This document shows positions 21,645-33,404 of a stretch of 64,000 nucleotides of DNA, piece after piece. A model generated the notes under the pieces. That model was not told the DNA's origin. It saw only the letters and a list, made by a program, of their open reading frames with translations, and did not search any database. The stretch is from NCBI RefSeq assembly GCF_030272615.1, contig NC_081407.1:375761018-375825017 (forward strand), given 5' to 3'. Position 1 is the first letter of the stretch. Each line of letters starts with the position of its first letter. Source of the stretch: Cryptomeria japonica (lineage: Eukaryota > Streptophyta > Pinopsida > Cupressales > Cupressaceae). A program made the position numbers and the translations under genes.

Positions 21645-22220
21645 CGTTAGATGGACTCATTGTCCAATATATAACAACTCACTACCAAAGAATGGCTTAC
21701 AACCAATATTACAAAAATTGAACTGTTATAATCACATCTATCGGATATATGAGATATAGTTCCACTGAGGTGCATAATTACTTTTACATTCACTTTTCAT
21801 AAACTCTTTCACATTCCTTGTACATAATCACTTTTGAACATCTACTATATACATTCACTATAATAATTTTCACATTCACCATCCATACAAAAATGATCAA
21901 AAAAATCATTGTCCTAATCATTACTAAGCAACAAAATATATACCAAATGAGTTTTCATGAAGTCAGCTTAGCCGGAGTAAAGATTGGCCCAAAAAGATCC
22001 TTCACATGCTACTACAAAAACAAGTCTTTATCATATTAAAGATGTCTACCCAAAACAAATAGAGACTTTCACCAAACCTCAAGAAATAGACAAGATAACT
22101 GATGCTAACATATTGTTGTTGATTCCAGAGGAAATTGAAACAAAAACTTGATCATACTAAGAAAAAATTCAGGGTACTTAATTACCGGACCCATAGCAAT
22201 GTCACAACAAAAACATCACC

Positions 22221-22665
22221 ACTAGTCCCATCTCTTGAATAAAAAATATAATTAAATATTTTAAGAATATTTAAATAATAAAAAGGTTTTCAAAACCTCT
22301 TAAAAGAATTTATACTTTGATAGTATTTAATTATTTTTTTCTAAATCTACATTACAAAATATTCCAAGATTGTTTCAATTTTGTTGTTACAATAATTCTG
22401 AAAACAATTAAATTATGGACTACTTTTTGAATTATGAAGAGATATTTTGAATCCTTTTTTCTATTCTCCTTTAGTTGTGCAAATACATGTTTTGAGTAAG
22501 CAATTCCAATTAAATTATAGAGTCTTGAGAAATGAACATCTTAATTTTAAGACTAACACTCCAAAAACCATAGCTTTCACCTTTAAAAAAATGTATAGAG
22601 GGTTGAGGTAAATTTAAATAACTACTAGTAGAAGTCATGTATTGAAATAAAAGAAGCAAAGGGTT
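22221..22665. repeat. 1.6-kb dispersed repeat, copy A, right part
   Basis: It matches 25164-25620 from TAGTCCCATCTCTTGAAT onward, through TTTTAAGAATATTTAAATAA and the TTGTTTCAATTTTGTTGTT block. It resumes where the inserted gag-bearing element ends. Confidence 0.75.
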
Positions 22666-23089
22666 GGGAGCCTAGTTTGATTGGTGAAAGCTTCTAGTGG
22701 TGAATGAGGTCTAGTCTCTCTCCAGTCCACGAAGTAGTACCAAAGGATGTGTCACACAGTTTATAAGGGGGTGCTAAAAGACATTATTTGTTTTAAAGAC
22801 ATAATTTAGTTTATAAGGTGGTGCTAAAAGACATTATTTGTTTTAAAGACATAATTTGTTTTAAAGAGACGATAGCCTAAAGAAACCGTTGGTCTTCCAC
22901 AAGGATTGGCATTCCATGAGGATGTGAGCTGTAGCGTTCTAATTTCATAGGTTCTAAAATCTGGATAGTAGCCCGTTTGGAATACCAACAATTTCTTCTT
23001 TCTTTCACGGATGTGACGGAGTAATTATTTTGGTGTATAAATATTGTATGTGCACATATGAGATAGTGCTAATTGCCCAGAGCAAACTT
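22666..23089. other. Non-coding; 50-bp tandem duplication
   Basis: A unit beginning AGTTTATAAGG is present at 22758-22807 and 22808-22857 with one mismatch in the opening bases. Just before it, AGCCTAGTTTGATTGGTGAA has an A-box look, so a decayed SINE is possible. No gene seen. Confidence 0.5.
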
Positions 23090-23227
23090 ATATATAATCT
23101 CCATTCACCTTTGTTTACTCAAGGAAACGAATGTGGGACTAATAAATAACTTACAAAATGAAAAAGGCATTTTTGAACAATTGGTACAATGGACCGTGAT
23201 CTCTCTACCTCCCTAGCTCTCATCCAT
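23090..23227. repeat. Duplicated 5' flank of tRNA-Phe
   Basis: It matches 30130-30265 upstream of the second tRNA copy, including AACGAATGTGGGACTAATAA and ATAACTTACAAA. The match shows that the tRNA was copied with its flank and not retroposed as a mature tRNA. Confidence 0.85.
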
Positions 23228-23232
23228 GCGGG

Positions 23233-23275
<43 letters not shown>

Positions 23276-23300
23276 GCGTGTTCGATCCACGCTCACCGCA
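23228..23300 (+). tRNA. tRNA-Phe (anticodon GAA)
   Basis: A 73-base cloverleaf. Acceptor stem GCGGGGA pairs with TCACCGC, with a G-A mismatch at the fifth pair. The D-arm is GCTC...GAGC, the anticodon loop CTGAAGA gives GAA, and the T-arm GCGTG TTCGATC CACGC is perfect. Internal promoter boxes A (TAGCTCAGTTGG) and B (GTTCGATCC) are intact. There is no encoded CCA and no intron, as expected for nuclear tRNA-Phe. The first TTTT lies at 23350, a plausible polymerase III stop. Confidence 0.96.
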
Positions 23301-24004
23301 TTCAAGCCGTCGTCCCTAAAATTTGCAAGTAATAGCCAAAAGTAGGCTCTTTTAAAAATAAATTGGTATATTTTTACTCTCGGCCGATTAGCGTTACAAC
23401 ATTATGAGATTAACAGTAAATTGCAGTTGATGAATAATATTATTAGAGACTATTATTCACACAAAAGTATGACTATGATGTTGATGATAAGCATCAATTC
23501 GTTTTTGTATGAATGTCAGGCTTTACGAATTATATAACTTTTCTGTATTTGTACCACTTTCTTTTCATGCAGATAGATCTGTCAACAATGCCAACAACAT
23601 TCATACGCATTGTTAGAGCATGAAGATTAACGGATGCCACAGGAAAGAACTAAATTTTTTTATCTCCAATTATTCTGGTCTTCTAAATAGATAGAAAAAA
23701 GAAAACTAAATATTTAAATAATTAGTAACCCACAGTTACCGTGAGCAGAATTTGACAGTGAGAATCGAGAGCATCTTTGCCATCTTATATTCTTTCCCCA
23801 GAAGCATCCTTGGCACCAGGCCTGAAATTTGGTGGTCCAAATGGTCTTTACCCATTTCTAGTAGCATACATTCATATTCTCTATTTCATCCACTTATTAT
23901 CTCAATTCATTTCCATTGTCACAAAATTGACCAAAGTTAGATTTATCAGTGGAAAGGGAACCTCCATGACACTAAACTTTACAAATCCTATACTATCAAG
24001 CGGT
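23301..24004. other. Non-coding; nothing recognised
   Basis: Downstream of the tRNA no frame has recognisable motifs. The short plus-strand frames at 23752-24031 overlap each other in different frames and look fortuitous. Confidence 0.45.
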
Positions 24005-25620
24005 GTTTGGAGTTGGAAGTTACAATTATAAAATAAATAAAAGAAAACACATCTATCTTTTTTTTTTTGGTAAATTATATAAATTAAAATAAAAGTTATA
24101 TCATGTGAAAATGCATCATGAATCCCCACGGTGCAATGGCAGTTGCAACTCCGTGTTTATATGGAGGTCATGGGTTCAAATGTTCGAACCAACTCTTTGA
24201 CAAAAGAAGTTTGTTGTTCTTAATACATATGAAAACTAACAACCTATAGATTCAATATTTGTGGTCTTCATGTCAATGATATCAAACCTAAGGTATTCTA
24301 CACACATTTCTATATATATTTTGAGAAAAATATTCTACACACATTTCATTACTTTAACTAATGCAATAAGTTTATTATGATAATAATGATCAATAATGAA
24401 TTAATTTCTAAATAACTCTCTAACACCATCAATTGATTGTTTCTTTCACCATAACCTCAATTTCTTTATCATCTCTTGGTCATATATGTGTTTAGGACAT
24501 TCATCCATCTTTACAAAAGTATTTTTATGACCTTTCATATTACTATTACAACCTCTATAAAAATTCAAGCATTTTTAGAGATTTATTGTATAAAATCACA
24601 TGCTAAAAATCATTCTTATTGTTCTTTTTCTTTAAAAATGTATCATATTTCTTATGCATTTTCAAACAATCACATTGATATTTAATTTTTTTTTTACAAT
24701 AATGATATCATACTTGTTAATTGTAATGGTTTTGAATACCCAATTCATTATTGCTATAAAAAAGGCCTTCATCTTGTTAATCTCTTGATTATCTCTTTCA
24801 TTATTGCTATAAAATGTTACTTTGTTATTGTATTCCTTTCTTTGTCTACTTCTATTTTCTCTACTTCCATAGTCTCTACCTCTAAATTTTCACATTCATA
24901 ATAAGATGACTTATCAAATCCTCATAACTTAATATTGAAAATACTAAGCTTTGATTGGAAATCTTCTTTGGTAGACTTTTCAATCAATCAACTCATCCTT
25001 TTCTCACAATTTTGAAGAGATCCTATAAGAAAAATATAAATACAAAATTTATATCTTTCCAATAGCTACTATAATATGATCAAAACATGAAGGAAAACAT
25101 CTTTTAAAAGTTTCCATTTTTTTTTATCTATTATGTTCTCTTTATAAGATCTGATATATTTATTAGTCCCATCTCTTGAATAAAAAATATAATTAAATAT
25201 TTTAAGAATATTTAAATAATAAAAAGGCTTTCAAAACCTCTTATAAGAATTCAAATTTTGATAGTTTTTAATTTTTAATCTCCTCAATTTACATTACAAA
25301 ATATTTCAAGATTGTTTCAATTTTGTTGTTGCAATAATTCTAAAAACAATTAAATCATGTACTATTTTTTGAATTATGAAGAAATATTTTGAATCCTTTT
25401 TTCTATTCTCCTTTAATTGTGCAAATACATGTTTTGAATAACCAATTCCAATTAAATTCCATAGTCTTGAGAAATGAACATCTTAATTTTAAGACTAACA
25501 CTCCAAAAAACCATAGCTTTCGCCTTTAAAAAATGTATAGAAGGCTGAGATAAATTTAAATCACTACTACTAAAAACCATATATTGAAATAAAAGAAGAA
25601 AATATAATATTATATTCATA
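24005..25620. repeat. 1.6-kb dispersed repeat, copy B (uninterrupted except for a 270-bp insert)
   Basis: It contains in one piece what copy A holds at 16090-17290 and 22221-22665. This shows the two A parts were once joined. No terminal repeats or coding region were identified, so its class is unknown. Confidence 0.75.
24122..24390 (+). mobile_element. SINE-like insertion in repeat copy B
   Basis: This stretch is absent from copy A at the matching point (after GCATCATGAAT). It opens with a tRNA-like head: GGTGCAATGGCAGTTGC resembles an A box and GGTCATGGGTTCAAATG contains a B-box-like core. ATGAAT occurs on both sides and may be the target duplication. The ends are approximate. Confidence 0.55.
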
Positions 25621-27807
25621 AATCTATTGACCTTCAAATAATATGGTACACTAAGATAAAGTATTCGATTCTCTTCACAAATTCTACTATTCAATTGTTA
25701 AAATATATTCCTAGTATTGCTATATTTATTTCCTCACTATTAGGCAAGGAATACCCTTACTAACTAGAAATAAAACTATTTTTCAATTTCAATTTTTTTC
25801 TTTTGTTGAGTTGTTGTTCAATTATCTTTGGCAAAGCTATTGAGTCGTTAAAGTAAAGTTTTTAATATTTGACAATTCCAGATACTATTAGCACATCTAT
25901 CTTTACAGAATAAAATATTAAATATATTGAGAAGTATAATTTGTAAATTTAGTGAAATAGGTATGTTGAAAGAAATATTTTTTATTTCAAAAAATTTCTA
26001 GGGTTAAGGTATTGTTCAATTATCTTTAATAAATTAATTTATTAATTAAAATAATGAATTATATTTTGTAACTTTAATTCTACTATCATATCTTTATTTA
26101 AAAAAATCTATGTACAAGACACAAAGAAATATCATTCTTAAGATGCTCCTTTTTAACTAGATTTATGAAGGGAAATAACATCTTGAAAATATTATCTCTT
26201 TGCATCTTTTATATATATAATCTCAAATATATTTAAGAGGTACAATAAAATATGCTTCTATATTTTAGAAATGTATGCTATAATAATAGTTAAGCAAAGT
26301 TCATATTGTTATGTATTATCACACTATTAACTATTATAGTTGATAACATAAAAAAATGGATAAGCAATACGAAAAAAGGTTGATCAGATTAAAGAATGCA
26401 AAGCTATGTTGGGAATTTGTTTTGTAATAAAATCAACAATTAGAATATTACATAAATTCATATTATAATTGACAACATAAAAATTAGATAAGCTATATGA
26501 AAAAATAATAGATAAGATAGAAAGATTGATTTATATATTGCAAATATATTTTAAAATAATTATTAAATAATTAAAATATAATCATATTATTAATAATACC
26601 TCACTTTATAAAATCTTTTGGAGACATATAACCTTATATACATATATATTATTTTAGCTATACAGTTCAGTCATACAAAGAAACACAACATATTAATAGA
26701 GCCAAGTATATTTCCCAAGATAATGAGAGATAGGAGCTGACCAAGATTGAACAGATCTTTTTCATTGATTTACCAAAAGTGGAGAGAGCATTGTAAAGGA
26801 TTATTAGGTAAGATATTCTTATGAACTTCCCACATGAATTGTCTTTTAAGTGCATTAACTTCAATTTTCCTATCCAAAGCCATAGATTATTTCAAGTTCC
26901 CCTCCTTCCTTATAAGATATTGGATATCGCTTAGGATCTTTGTGATCTCAAAATTGGTGGTTTTTTTCCTCGAAAGACTTCTAAATTCTACATGGCATGT
27001 TTGGTTGTAATCATCTTGGAGAAATTGAAGCTGCCTTAGCTTATCAAGACTGCTCAAGAATTAGAGCAGTCAACTTTGCTCTTCTCTACTCTGCTCTATC
27101 TGCTGCATATGTGCCAGTCGTAATAAAGATTTCTCTATATCTCCTGCATGTGTCTGTCCACAGATATTATTGATCCGAATTATGGATTCGGATGACAACA
27201 CTTGAGTGAGAACCTGCGGTATTGTAAATTTTGTTTACAAGAATCAGAAATCATAAATTGAAGCAAGCCCAAAAAATATTGTATTCAATTAAAAAATCCA
27301 ACATATAGTAGTCCACAGCATTCCAAGAGTCACCAACAACTCCTTGAGAATCAAAAAACCAACAGTCATATCAAGTTTATTTACATAATAAAATCTAAAA
27401 CAATGCAATTTTTGAAAAAACTATATAAAATTTGTCCTAACTTTAACTAGGCGTAACTTTCTGCTCGAAATTACAAGCCGTTTAACTCGTAATTTACTAA
27501 TGTCTAGAAAAACTAAACAAAATATGAAAATATTTTTTTCAACTCTTTCATATTTTCTTCTGATCAATTATTCAAGCAGAAAGTTGTAGTGCTACAAGTT
27601 AATTCAGCTTTGTCATGTCTTTCCTCTCTCACAAGTTCATTTTTGTGTTTTGTGGCTTCTATTCTTTTGATATTTTTGGGTGGAGATTAAAATATATATT
27701 TTAAACTTTGATTTATTAGGTGGTTTATTTGAAATGTTTAGTTGTTTTCCAAGTAGCATTCATTTACCATTCATTTATCTATTGGATATTATCTATATTT
27801 GAATCAA
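25621..27807. other. Non-coding, strongly A+T-rich; nothing firm
   Basis: No domain was recognised. Near 27015-27140 the plus strand has a short Leu/Ala-rich open stretch (for example LGEIEAALAYQDCSRIRAVN) without a known family. An inverted pair around AACTTTCTGCT at about 27450 and 27575 could form a weak hairpin. Confidence 0.4.
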
Positions 27808-28060
27808 TGATGAACTAGTCAAAGAGGGGCTGATAGTTCAATTGGTAGAGTGCTACAAATGAAAATAGAAGATTTTAGGTTTGAGTCGTAACTTGTTCAT
27901 ATGAGTTATAGTTCAACTAGTGGTATCAAAAGTAGGCTAAATGGTGTTTAAAATAAGTCACACCCAGAGTAATGATAAACTGGTCAAAGAAGAGCTAATA
28001 GCTCGGTTGGTAGAGCATTCTAGCAACAAACGGAACATCCTAGGTTTAAAGTCCTAATGA
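27808..28060 (+). repeat. Two tRNA-like (SINE-type) units, 165 bp apart
   Basis: GATGAACTAGTCAAAGAGGG at 27808 is repeated as GATAAACTGGTCAAAGAAGA at 27973. Each is followed by a tRNA-like head: A boxes ATAGTTCAATTGGTAGAGTG and ATAGCTCGGTTGGTAGAGCA, then AGGTTTGAGTC or AGGTTTAAAGTCC in the B-box place. The anticodon stems do not pair, so these are decayed tRNA-derived SINE heads and not tRNA genes. Confidence 0.6.
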
Positions 28061-29089
28061 AACCAAAATTTAGATATATGTTATTTAAATCAAACCATAT
28101 TTTTGGCATGTTATGAATATATGTAAATTTACTTTTTAACACTAATATTCTAAAGACAACTCTAATTGTTTAATATAATTAGACATAATTGAACATATGA
28201 TGGATTATATATGATCTTATGTGATTTAAAAAATAGATTTAAAAATTGTTCATTTCACTATCCTTTTAGTCAGCTGTGAGATGCCTTTAAGAAACGAGTG
28301 GTAAGTGATACTCCATGTTCTCTCTATATTGTGTTCTCTCTATGTTGTGTGCATTAGTCACAGGAAAAAGTAAAAACTTTTAATTCTTTACATGATATAT
28401 CACACTTTTAAAAGACCTACAAATATTCATTGTGGTCACAAGCATTAGATAACATTCTGCACATACCAATAATTCAATTAGAATATTATTAAATAAATAA
28501 ATAAATAAAATAATTATTAAATAGATAGACAAATTAAAACACAAATTTGGTTACCTTCTCTCTTCAAAACTTATAGAGCATAAGCACTAAAATCACAAAT
28601 CTAGATAGAAAAGAATGGCTAATCCATACGTGTGCATACTATGCATCTCTTGGTGTTTGTATTACTAAAGAATATTTATGAAAAATAATTAGAAGCATAC
28701 AATAAGTGTAAAATTTTGGAAGAAAATGTAGAATTTAAATAAATAAGTAAAACCCAAAAACCAACTATTAAAGATTGATTTATTTATGTTTCATGTATGT
28801 GTATGTATTTTTGATGTTGTAAATGATGTATTGTAAAGTATTATATGATTTTGATTTTTGTATTATATATCTTTTGTATATGTATCATAATGTGATCTGA
28901 AACATTATGCAATTTTTTTTTACACAATCTAATCCACAAATAATTAGTTCCAAAATGTAAGATGTCCTTCATAATTTATTTCATTATATATATCAATATT
29001 ATTTAACAACATTATTTATCCTCCCAATGATAAAAATGTACGATAAAAAGAAAACCAAACTTTACATTCATGTCTACCAAGACAACTAC
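28061..29089. other. Non-coding, A+T-rich; nothing recognised
   Basis: Only low-complexity A+T-rich sequence and a short TTCTCTCTAT duplication near 28320 are visible. Confidence 0.5.
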
Positions 29090-29470
29090 AACTACTAACA
29101 TTTGACAAAAATGCCACTTTCTAGAATGCTTTCATGGATGTCCATACCTTGTTCCAAAATTCCCAATTTGGCACAAGCTGTGAGAATGTTGGCAAAGTTT
29201 GTGGAATTGGATTTACACCTACCAATTGCATTTGCTTGAAAGTTTCTAAAGCCTTTTCTGCACAGCCATTTGTGCATATCCTGCAATTATTGAAGTCCAT
29301 GAGATAACATCTCTTTGTGGCATTCTGTCAAACAATTCACCTGACATTTTGCATTTTCGTGAAATTTCACCCTTAAAATAGGGAGCATCCCTTTCTCGTC
29401 GGCATTGAAGACAAAGAGTTTTGGGCGAGCAAGTGCCAAGAAATCTTAGTTGCCCTTTCAAATAGTAGGA
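29090..29470 (-). pseudogene. Pentatricopeptide-repeat (PPR) gene fragment
   Basis: PPR proteins bind organellar RNA; PLS-class members guide editing. On the minus strand one frame carries ELFDRMPQRDVISWTSIIAG, a complete PPR-repeat core. After a frame change, a second frame carries FRNFQANAIG then NSTNFANILTACAKLGILEQ, the next repeats. The wording matches conifer PLS-class PPR proteins. Only about two repeats remain and there is no start, targeting peptide or E/DYW domain, so it is a broken fragment. A paralogous piece lies at 42624-42880. Confidence 0.8.
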
Positions 29471-30129
29471 AGAAGAAAGGAAAGCAGCTCCAGCCCTCTG
29501 ACCAATTGAATTATCACCATATTATAGCCGAATGAAATGGTCCTCCCAGCCACCGCTTGTCCATAATGTCATGGCTATCATTGCAGCCTATAATCTTAGG
29601 CATAGAAAAAGAATCTAAGGTTTGAAAAAGTCTTGGAAAATTGAATTATTCTTCTTTTCACTGCGTGGTATGCTAAATGCAATTCACAAGTTTCGAGTAT
29701 GCAGTTTCAAAAGAAAAAGATGTTGAGAAATATATTAAATTTTTTAAAAACTGGAATATTTTCTAACCATTTCTAATGTCAATTGTCAATCAATCTTAAT
29801 GGTATAAATTTATTACAAATGCATGCTAAAAAATGATTTACAATTAATTAAAAATAAATAAAACTGATAAATAAACTCTCAATAATTTAAATAATTTTTA
29901 AAACAAATGAAATAATTGTTAGATATTTCTCTACACAAATTCTATTACTATTAAATTTTTTTAAAACTGAATTGTTTTCTAACCACTTGTCAATCTTAGT
30001 GTCTATATGAGTGCCAATTGCACCTCATCTAGATGCAAACACTAGTATTTATTTTATTGTTCATATGATATGGTTTTAATTGAACAAAGGTAGTGCTTCT
30101 CACAGCAAACGTTAGTGCTAATTTACAAA
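29471..30129. other. Non-coding; nothing recognised
   Basis: A+T-rich sequence; no continuation of the PPR reading frame could be followed upstream of 29470. Confidence 0.45.
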
Positions 30130-30265
30130 AAGAGGAATCCATTCACCTTGCTTTACTCAAGCAAACGAATGTGGGACTAATAAATAACTTACAAACTGAA
30201 AAGGGCATTTTTCAACAAGTGTTTCAATGAACCCTGATGTTTCCACTTCTTCAATTTCCATCCAT
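30130..30265. repeat. Duplicated 5' flank of the second tRNA-Phe copy
   Basis: Diverged copy of 23090-23227 in the same orientation, ending in the same TCCATG before the tRNA. Confidence 0.85.
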
Positions 30266-30338
30266 GCCGGGATAGCTGAGTTGGGAGAGCGTCAAACTGA
30301 AGATCTGAAGGTCGCGTGTTCGATCCACGCTCACTGCA
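30266..30338 (+). pseudogene. tRNA-Phe(GAA) copy, decayed
   Basis: It is the same length and anticodon loop as the gene at 23228 but carries stem-breaking changes: third acceptor base G to C (and C to T opposite), the D-stem base GCTC to GCTG, and an A in place of G in the anticodon stem. The T-arm and B box are unchanged and the A box is altered. It could still be transcribed weakly, but a functional tRNA is unlikely. Confidence 0.75.
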
Positions 30339-30605
30339 CTGAAGCTGTCGTTATGTGAAGGAGGATTCGTCATATAAATTCTAAATACTAACACCAAGTA
30401 AAAGGAGGACTTTTTTGTGGGATGATATTTTCTAAATATGTATTGTCGCTGTCTCACAGTCACAGGAGCCGTCTTCGAAAATTCCCCCGTTCCCTAGATA
30501 TTTAAATGTAGTCGCCTTCCAAAATTAAGCTTGAAAAAGTCATTCGGTTCACACAAACCACTAATCATGCCCTTGTGGCGAATCCAAACCTTTGGTAGCT
30601 CTTGA

Positions 30606-30895
30606 GTAAACCAAGAGAACTTGTTGGTTTAAACGTAGAAAACTACATGTTTACGATTCTTACAATATGCTTGACAAGAAATTTCAGCCACTAATGAAAG
30701 TTATCTACTACTTTGCCATATTTAGATTTTCTTACTCTGATATTAGTTTCAATAATCGATGGGAGGTAAGTTAGAGACCCATATAATATCATTCTAAATT
30801 TCTGGTTTTGGTAGTATGGCAACACTCGAATTGTATAATTATTCAATTTCCACATCTATATTAAAAAAAAAAAGTATTTATCTTATTGAATTATT
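30606..30895. repeat. Dispersed repeat, copy 2 (pair of 1708-1985)
   Basis: Direct-orientation diverged copy of 1708-1985, about 29 kb away. It ends where copia-type sequence begins. Confidence 0.6.
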
Positions 30896-33198
30896 AGTTA
30901 TAATTGATGTCTATATTGCACGAGCTTCCTCAAATTCCTCATTTCTCTTCTAAATTTCTTTTTCATAGCTTTCTTAAGCAAGTCAATTAATAAATCACTT
31001 ATGAATATCAAATCAGCAACATACAAACATACAATTAGAATATGACCTTGTTCATTCATCTATACATAATGTACATTCATTGCTATACCTGTTGAGACCA
31101 TTCTATAAGAGATAAGAATCAATTCTACTATACCATTCTCTACGAGCTTTCTCAAGTCCATAGAGTGCCATTTTTATCTTATAGGCCTTATTTTCATGAC
31201 CTAAAGACTCATCCTAGTGCCTACTCCACATATACTTCTAAAAAATCATTCCAAAATGCAAATTTTGAAATCCATTTGATATAGTGACTACTTTTTTTTA
31301 TCTGCAATTGCCAAGATTGTTTGCACTGTCTAGACGAGCTACTAGAGAAAATGTTTTATTGTATTCAGCTCCAAGTTGTTGTGAATAATCTTTTTATTAC
31401 AAGCCTTGCCTTATGCTTCTACACATCTCCTTTTGCATTTATATTAGTCTTATAAGTTCCCACTTTACTCTTATTACATCTTTTCCTTTTGGAAGATTCA
31501 CTAAGTCTTATGTATCATTATTTTCTATAGCTTCAATTTCTTCATCCCTAGTATATTTCCCCTTTTCATCATTAATTGCATCCTCAAACTAAATTATATG
31601 ATCTAGACTTGTGAAAATAATGGAAAAAGAGAAATTAGATCAGCATTGTTCTCACCATCATTTTGATCATAGATGTCCCTTAAACTTCTTGTTCTTAGTC
31701 TCCTTAAGCTTGTTGGTGTTTCACTTGAAGAAGATCTTGAACAATGTGGATGCGATGGTCCCTCACCAAGAATTCCTATCACATATGGTGTTCATTGTTC
31801 ATTTGAGGGAATAATAGTATGAATACATGAAACTATCCTTTTACTTGATGGTGTCACTTGTGGACTAATTTGTTGACCTTGAGTGGGTATGGAAGGAGTT
31901 ACCATAGGAGCACTTCTTGGAATTAATGCTTCACTATCCTCTTGTGAAAAAATTGCTAGAATATTTATTGTTTTCTCCAAGCTTCCATCTCATGATTCTT
32001 CTTCTATGAACTATACATCTCTACTAATTATCACCTTTTTAGTAATGGGATTATGCAACTTGTAGGCTTTTCTGTCCTCACTATAACCCACAAATATGCA
32101 TTTTTCACCCTTGCTATCCAACTTATTTCACAATTATATGGGACATGTGCATACATGCCACATATCCAAATACTCTTGTATGAGTGACACTAAACTTGCT
32201 TCCACTCTATGATTCCTCTAAAATTATATTCCTAACACTTTTTGTTGGACACCTATTCATTATGTAGACTTTGCATGCTACAACCTCCACCCAATACTCA
32301 TTTGACAAATTCTTGGCCTTCAACATGTCTTGGCCAAATCCATAATAATTCTATTCTTTCTTTTTGCCACACCATTCTGTTGCAGATTGTATTTGGTAGT
32401 AAATCACTTGTGTATTCCATGATCCCTACAAAATTTCAAAAATTCATTTGAGAAGTATTCACCACCTTTGTCAGTTTTCAAAAATTTGATATAATATCCA
32501 CTTTGTTTCTTAATTAAATATTTGTATTGACAAAATATTTCCAAAACAACAAATCTATGCTTCAAGAAATATACTCGTCTTTTTGGAGTAGTCATCTCTA
32601 AATGTTAAAAAATAAACACTTCCACTAATTGAAGGTGTTTGTATTGGTCCACACAAATCAAAGTGAACTATCTCTAATTTTTTCTTTTCTCTAACTAACT
32701 TTCCAATGGGAAAGGAATCACTATGTTGCTTTCCCAAAATACACCCCTTACATACTCTATCTAGTTTTTCTATCAACAACAAACCTCTTGCTATATTTTT
32801 CCTATACTACAAATTTAGACCACCAAAATTAAACTGTCCAAATATTAAATACCAAATCTAGTTCTCATCTTTTATATCTAGTTGAAAAGCTACTAACATG
32901 ATAAATCTTGAGATGATTATGGGATTACTTGTGGAAATTCAACCCTTAAATCTATTGTTACCTTTAAGGAAAAAAGTCTATTATTTGTCATTTGAACTAT
33001 TGCTATTAACCAAGTTCTTGGAAGATGATCCAAAATTACACATTATTTATTTTCAAAAGAAACTCTACAACACTTTTGAATAAGATTTCCAATGCTCATC
33101 AAGTTATGCTTTAATCCAGGAAGATAGTAAACATCTAAAATTATCTTTATTTCCCTTTCTTTAGTTAGAATATTAAAATTTCACTTTCCCTTTATTAG
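30896..33198 (-). mobile_element. Ty1/copia fossil, 3' portion (integrase and reverse transcriptase pieces)
   Basis: Minus-strand pieces in copia order are present: protease-to-integrase linker near 33100, integrase zinc region and core start at 32555-32782 (VCKGCILGKQHSDSFP, FDLCGPIQTP), integrase core at 32404-32595 (TDKGGEYFSNEFLKF), linker at 31792-31980, and reverse-transcriptase remnants near 31000-31100 (ILIVCLYVADLIFI). The 5' part of the same copy lies at 40691-41830, beyond a nested element. It has many breaks and is old and dead. No left LTR was found. Confidence 0.8.
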
Positions 33199-33404
33199 TG
33201 TTCCTGTGATAAGAATATTTCCTGATTAGTTATTTGTAAGAACCTATTCACACAAGTTAAGTTTACCGGGGATAGGATAGGTGTCATTCTAGATAGTGAT
33301 GAGTTAGTTTAATACATTTAATTTTTTTATAGGGTAGTTGTACCTACTCCTACCTATTCTCTCATCTCGTTAAGTCACATGGCATTACATGTCCTCTTGT
33401 TTTG

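Larger units (their letters stand above)
17291..22220 (-). mobile_element. Gag-bearing LTR-type element without visible pol, inserted in repeat copy A
   Basis: It splits copy A of the 1.6-kb repeat, whose right part resumes at 22221. On the minus strand, in order from right to left, it shows a charged coiled-coil region near 21200-21400, an array of CCHC-type zinc knuckles at about 20340-20740 (for example YTCNMFGHKANKC, RYDRCSNCNKPRHI), an unrecognised domain at 19342-19767, and acidic Lys/Glu-rich stretches at 18242-18559 and 17690-18139. Direct repeats of about 240 bp lie near both sides and are probably LTR parts. A degenerate Met-type primer site (TTGTTATCAAAACA) adjoins the right one. 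No reverse transcriptase or integrase was seen. It is an old fossil with many breaks; the superfamily is uncertain. Confidence 0.55.
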
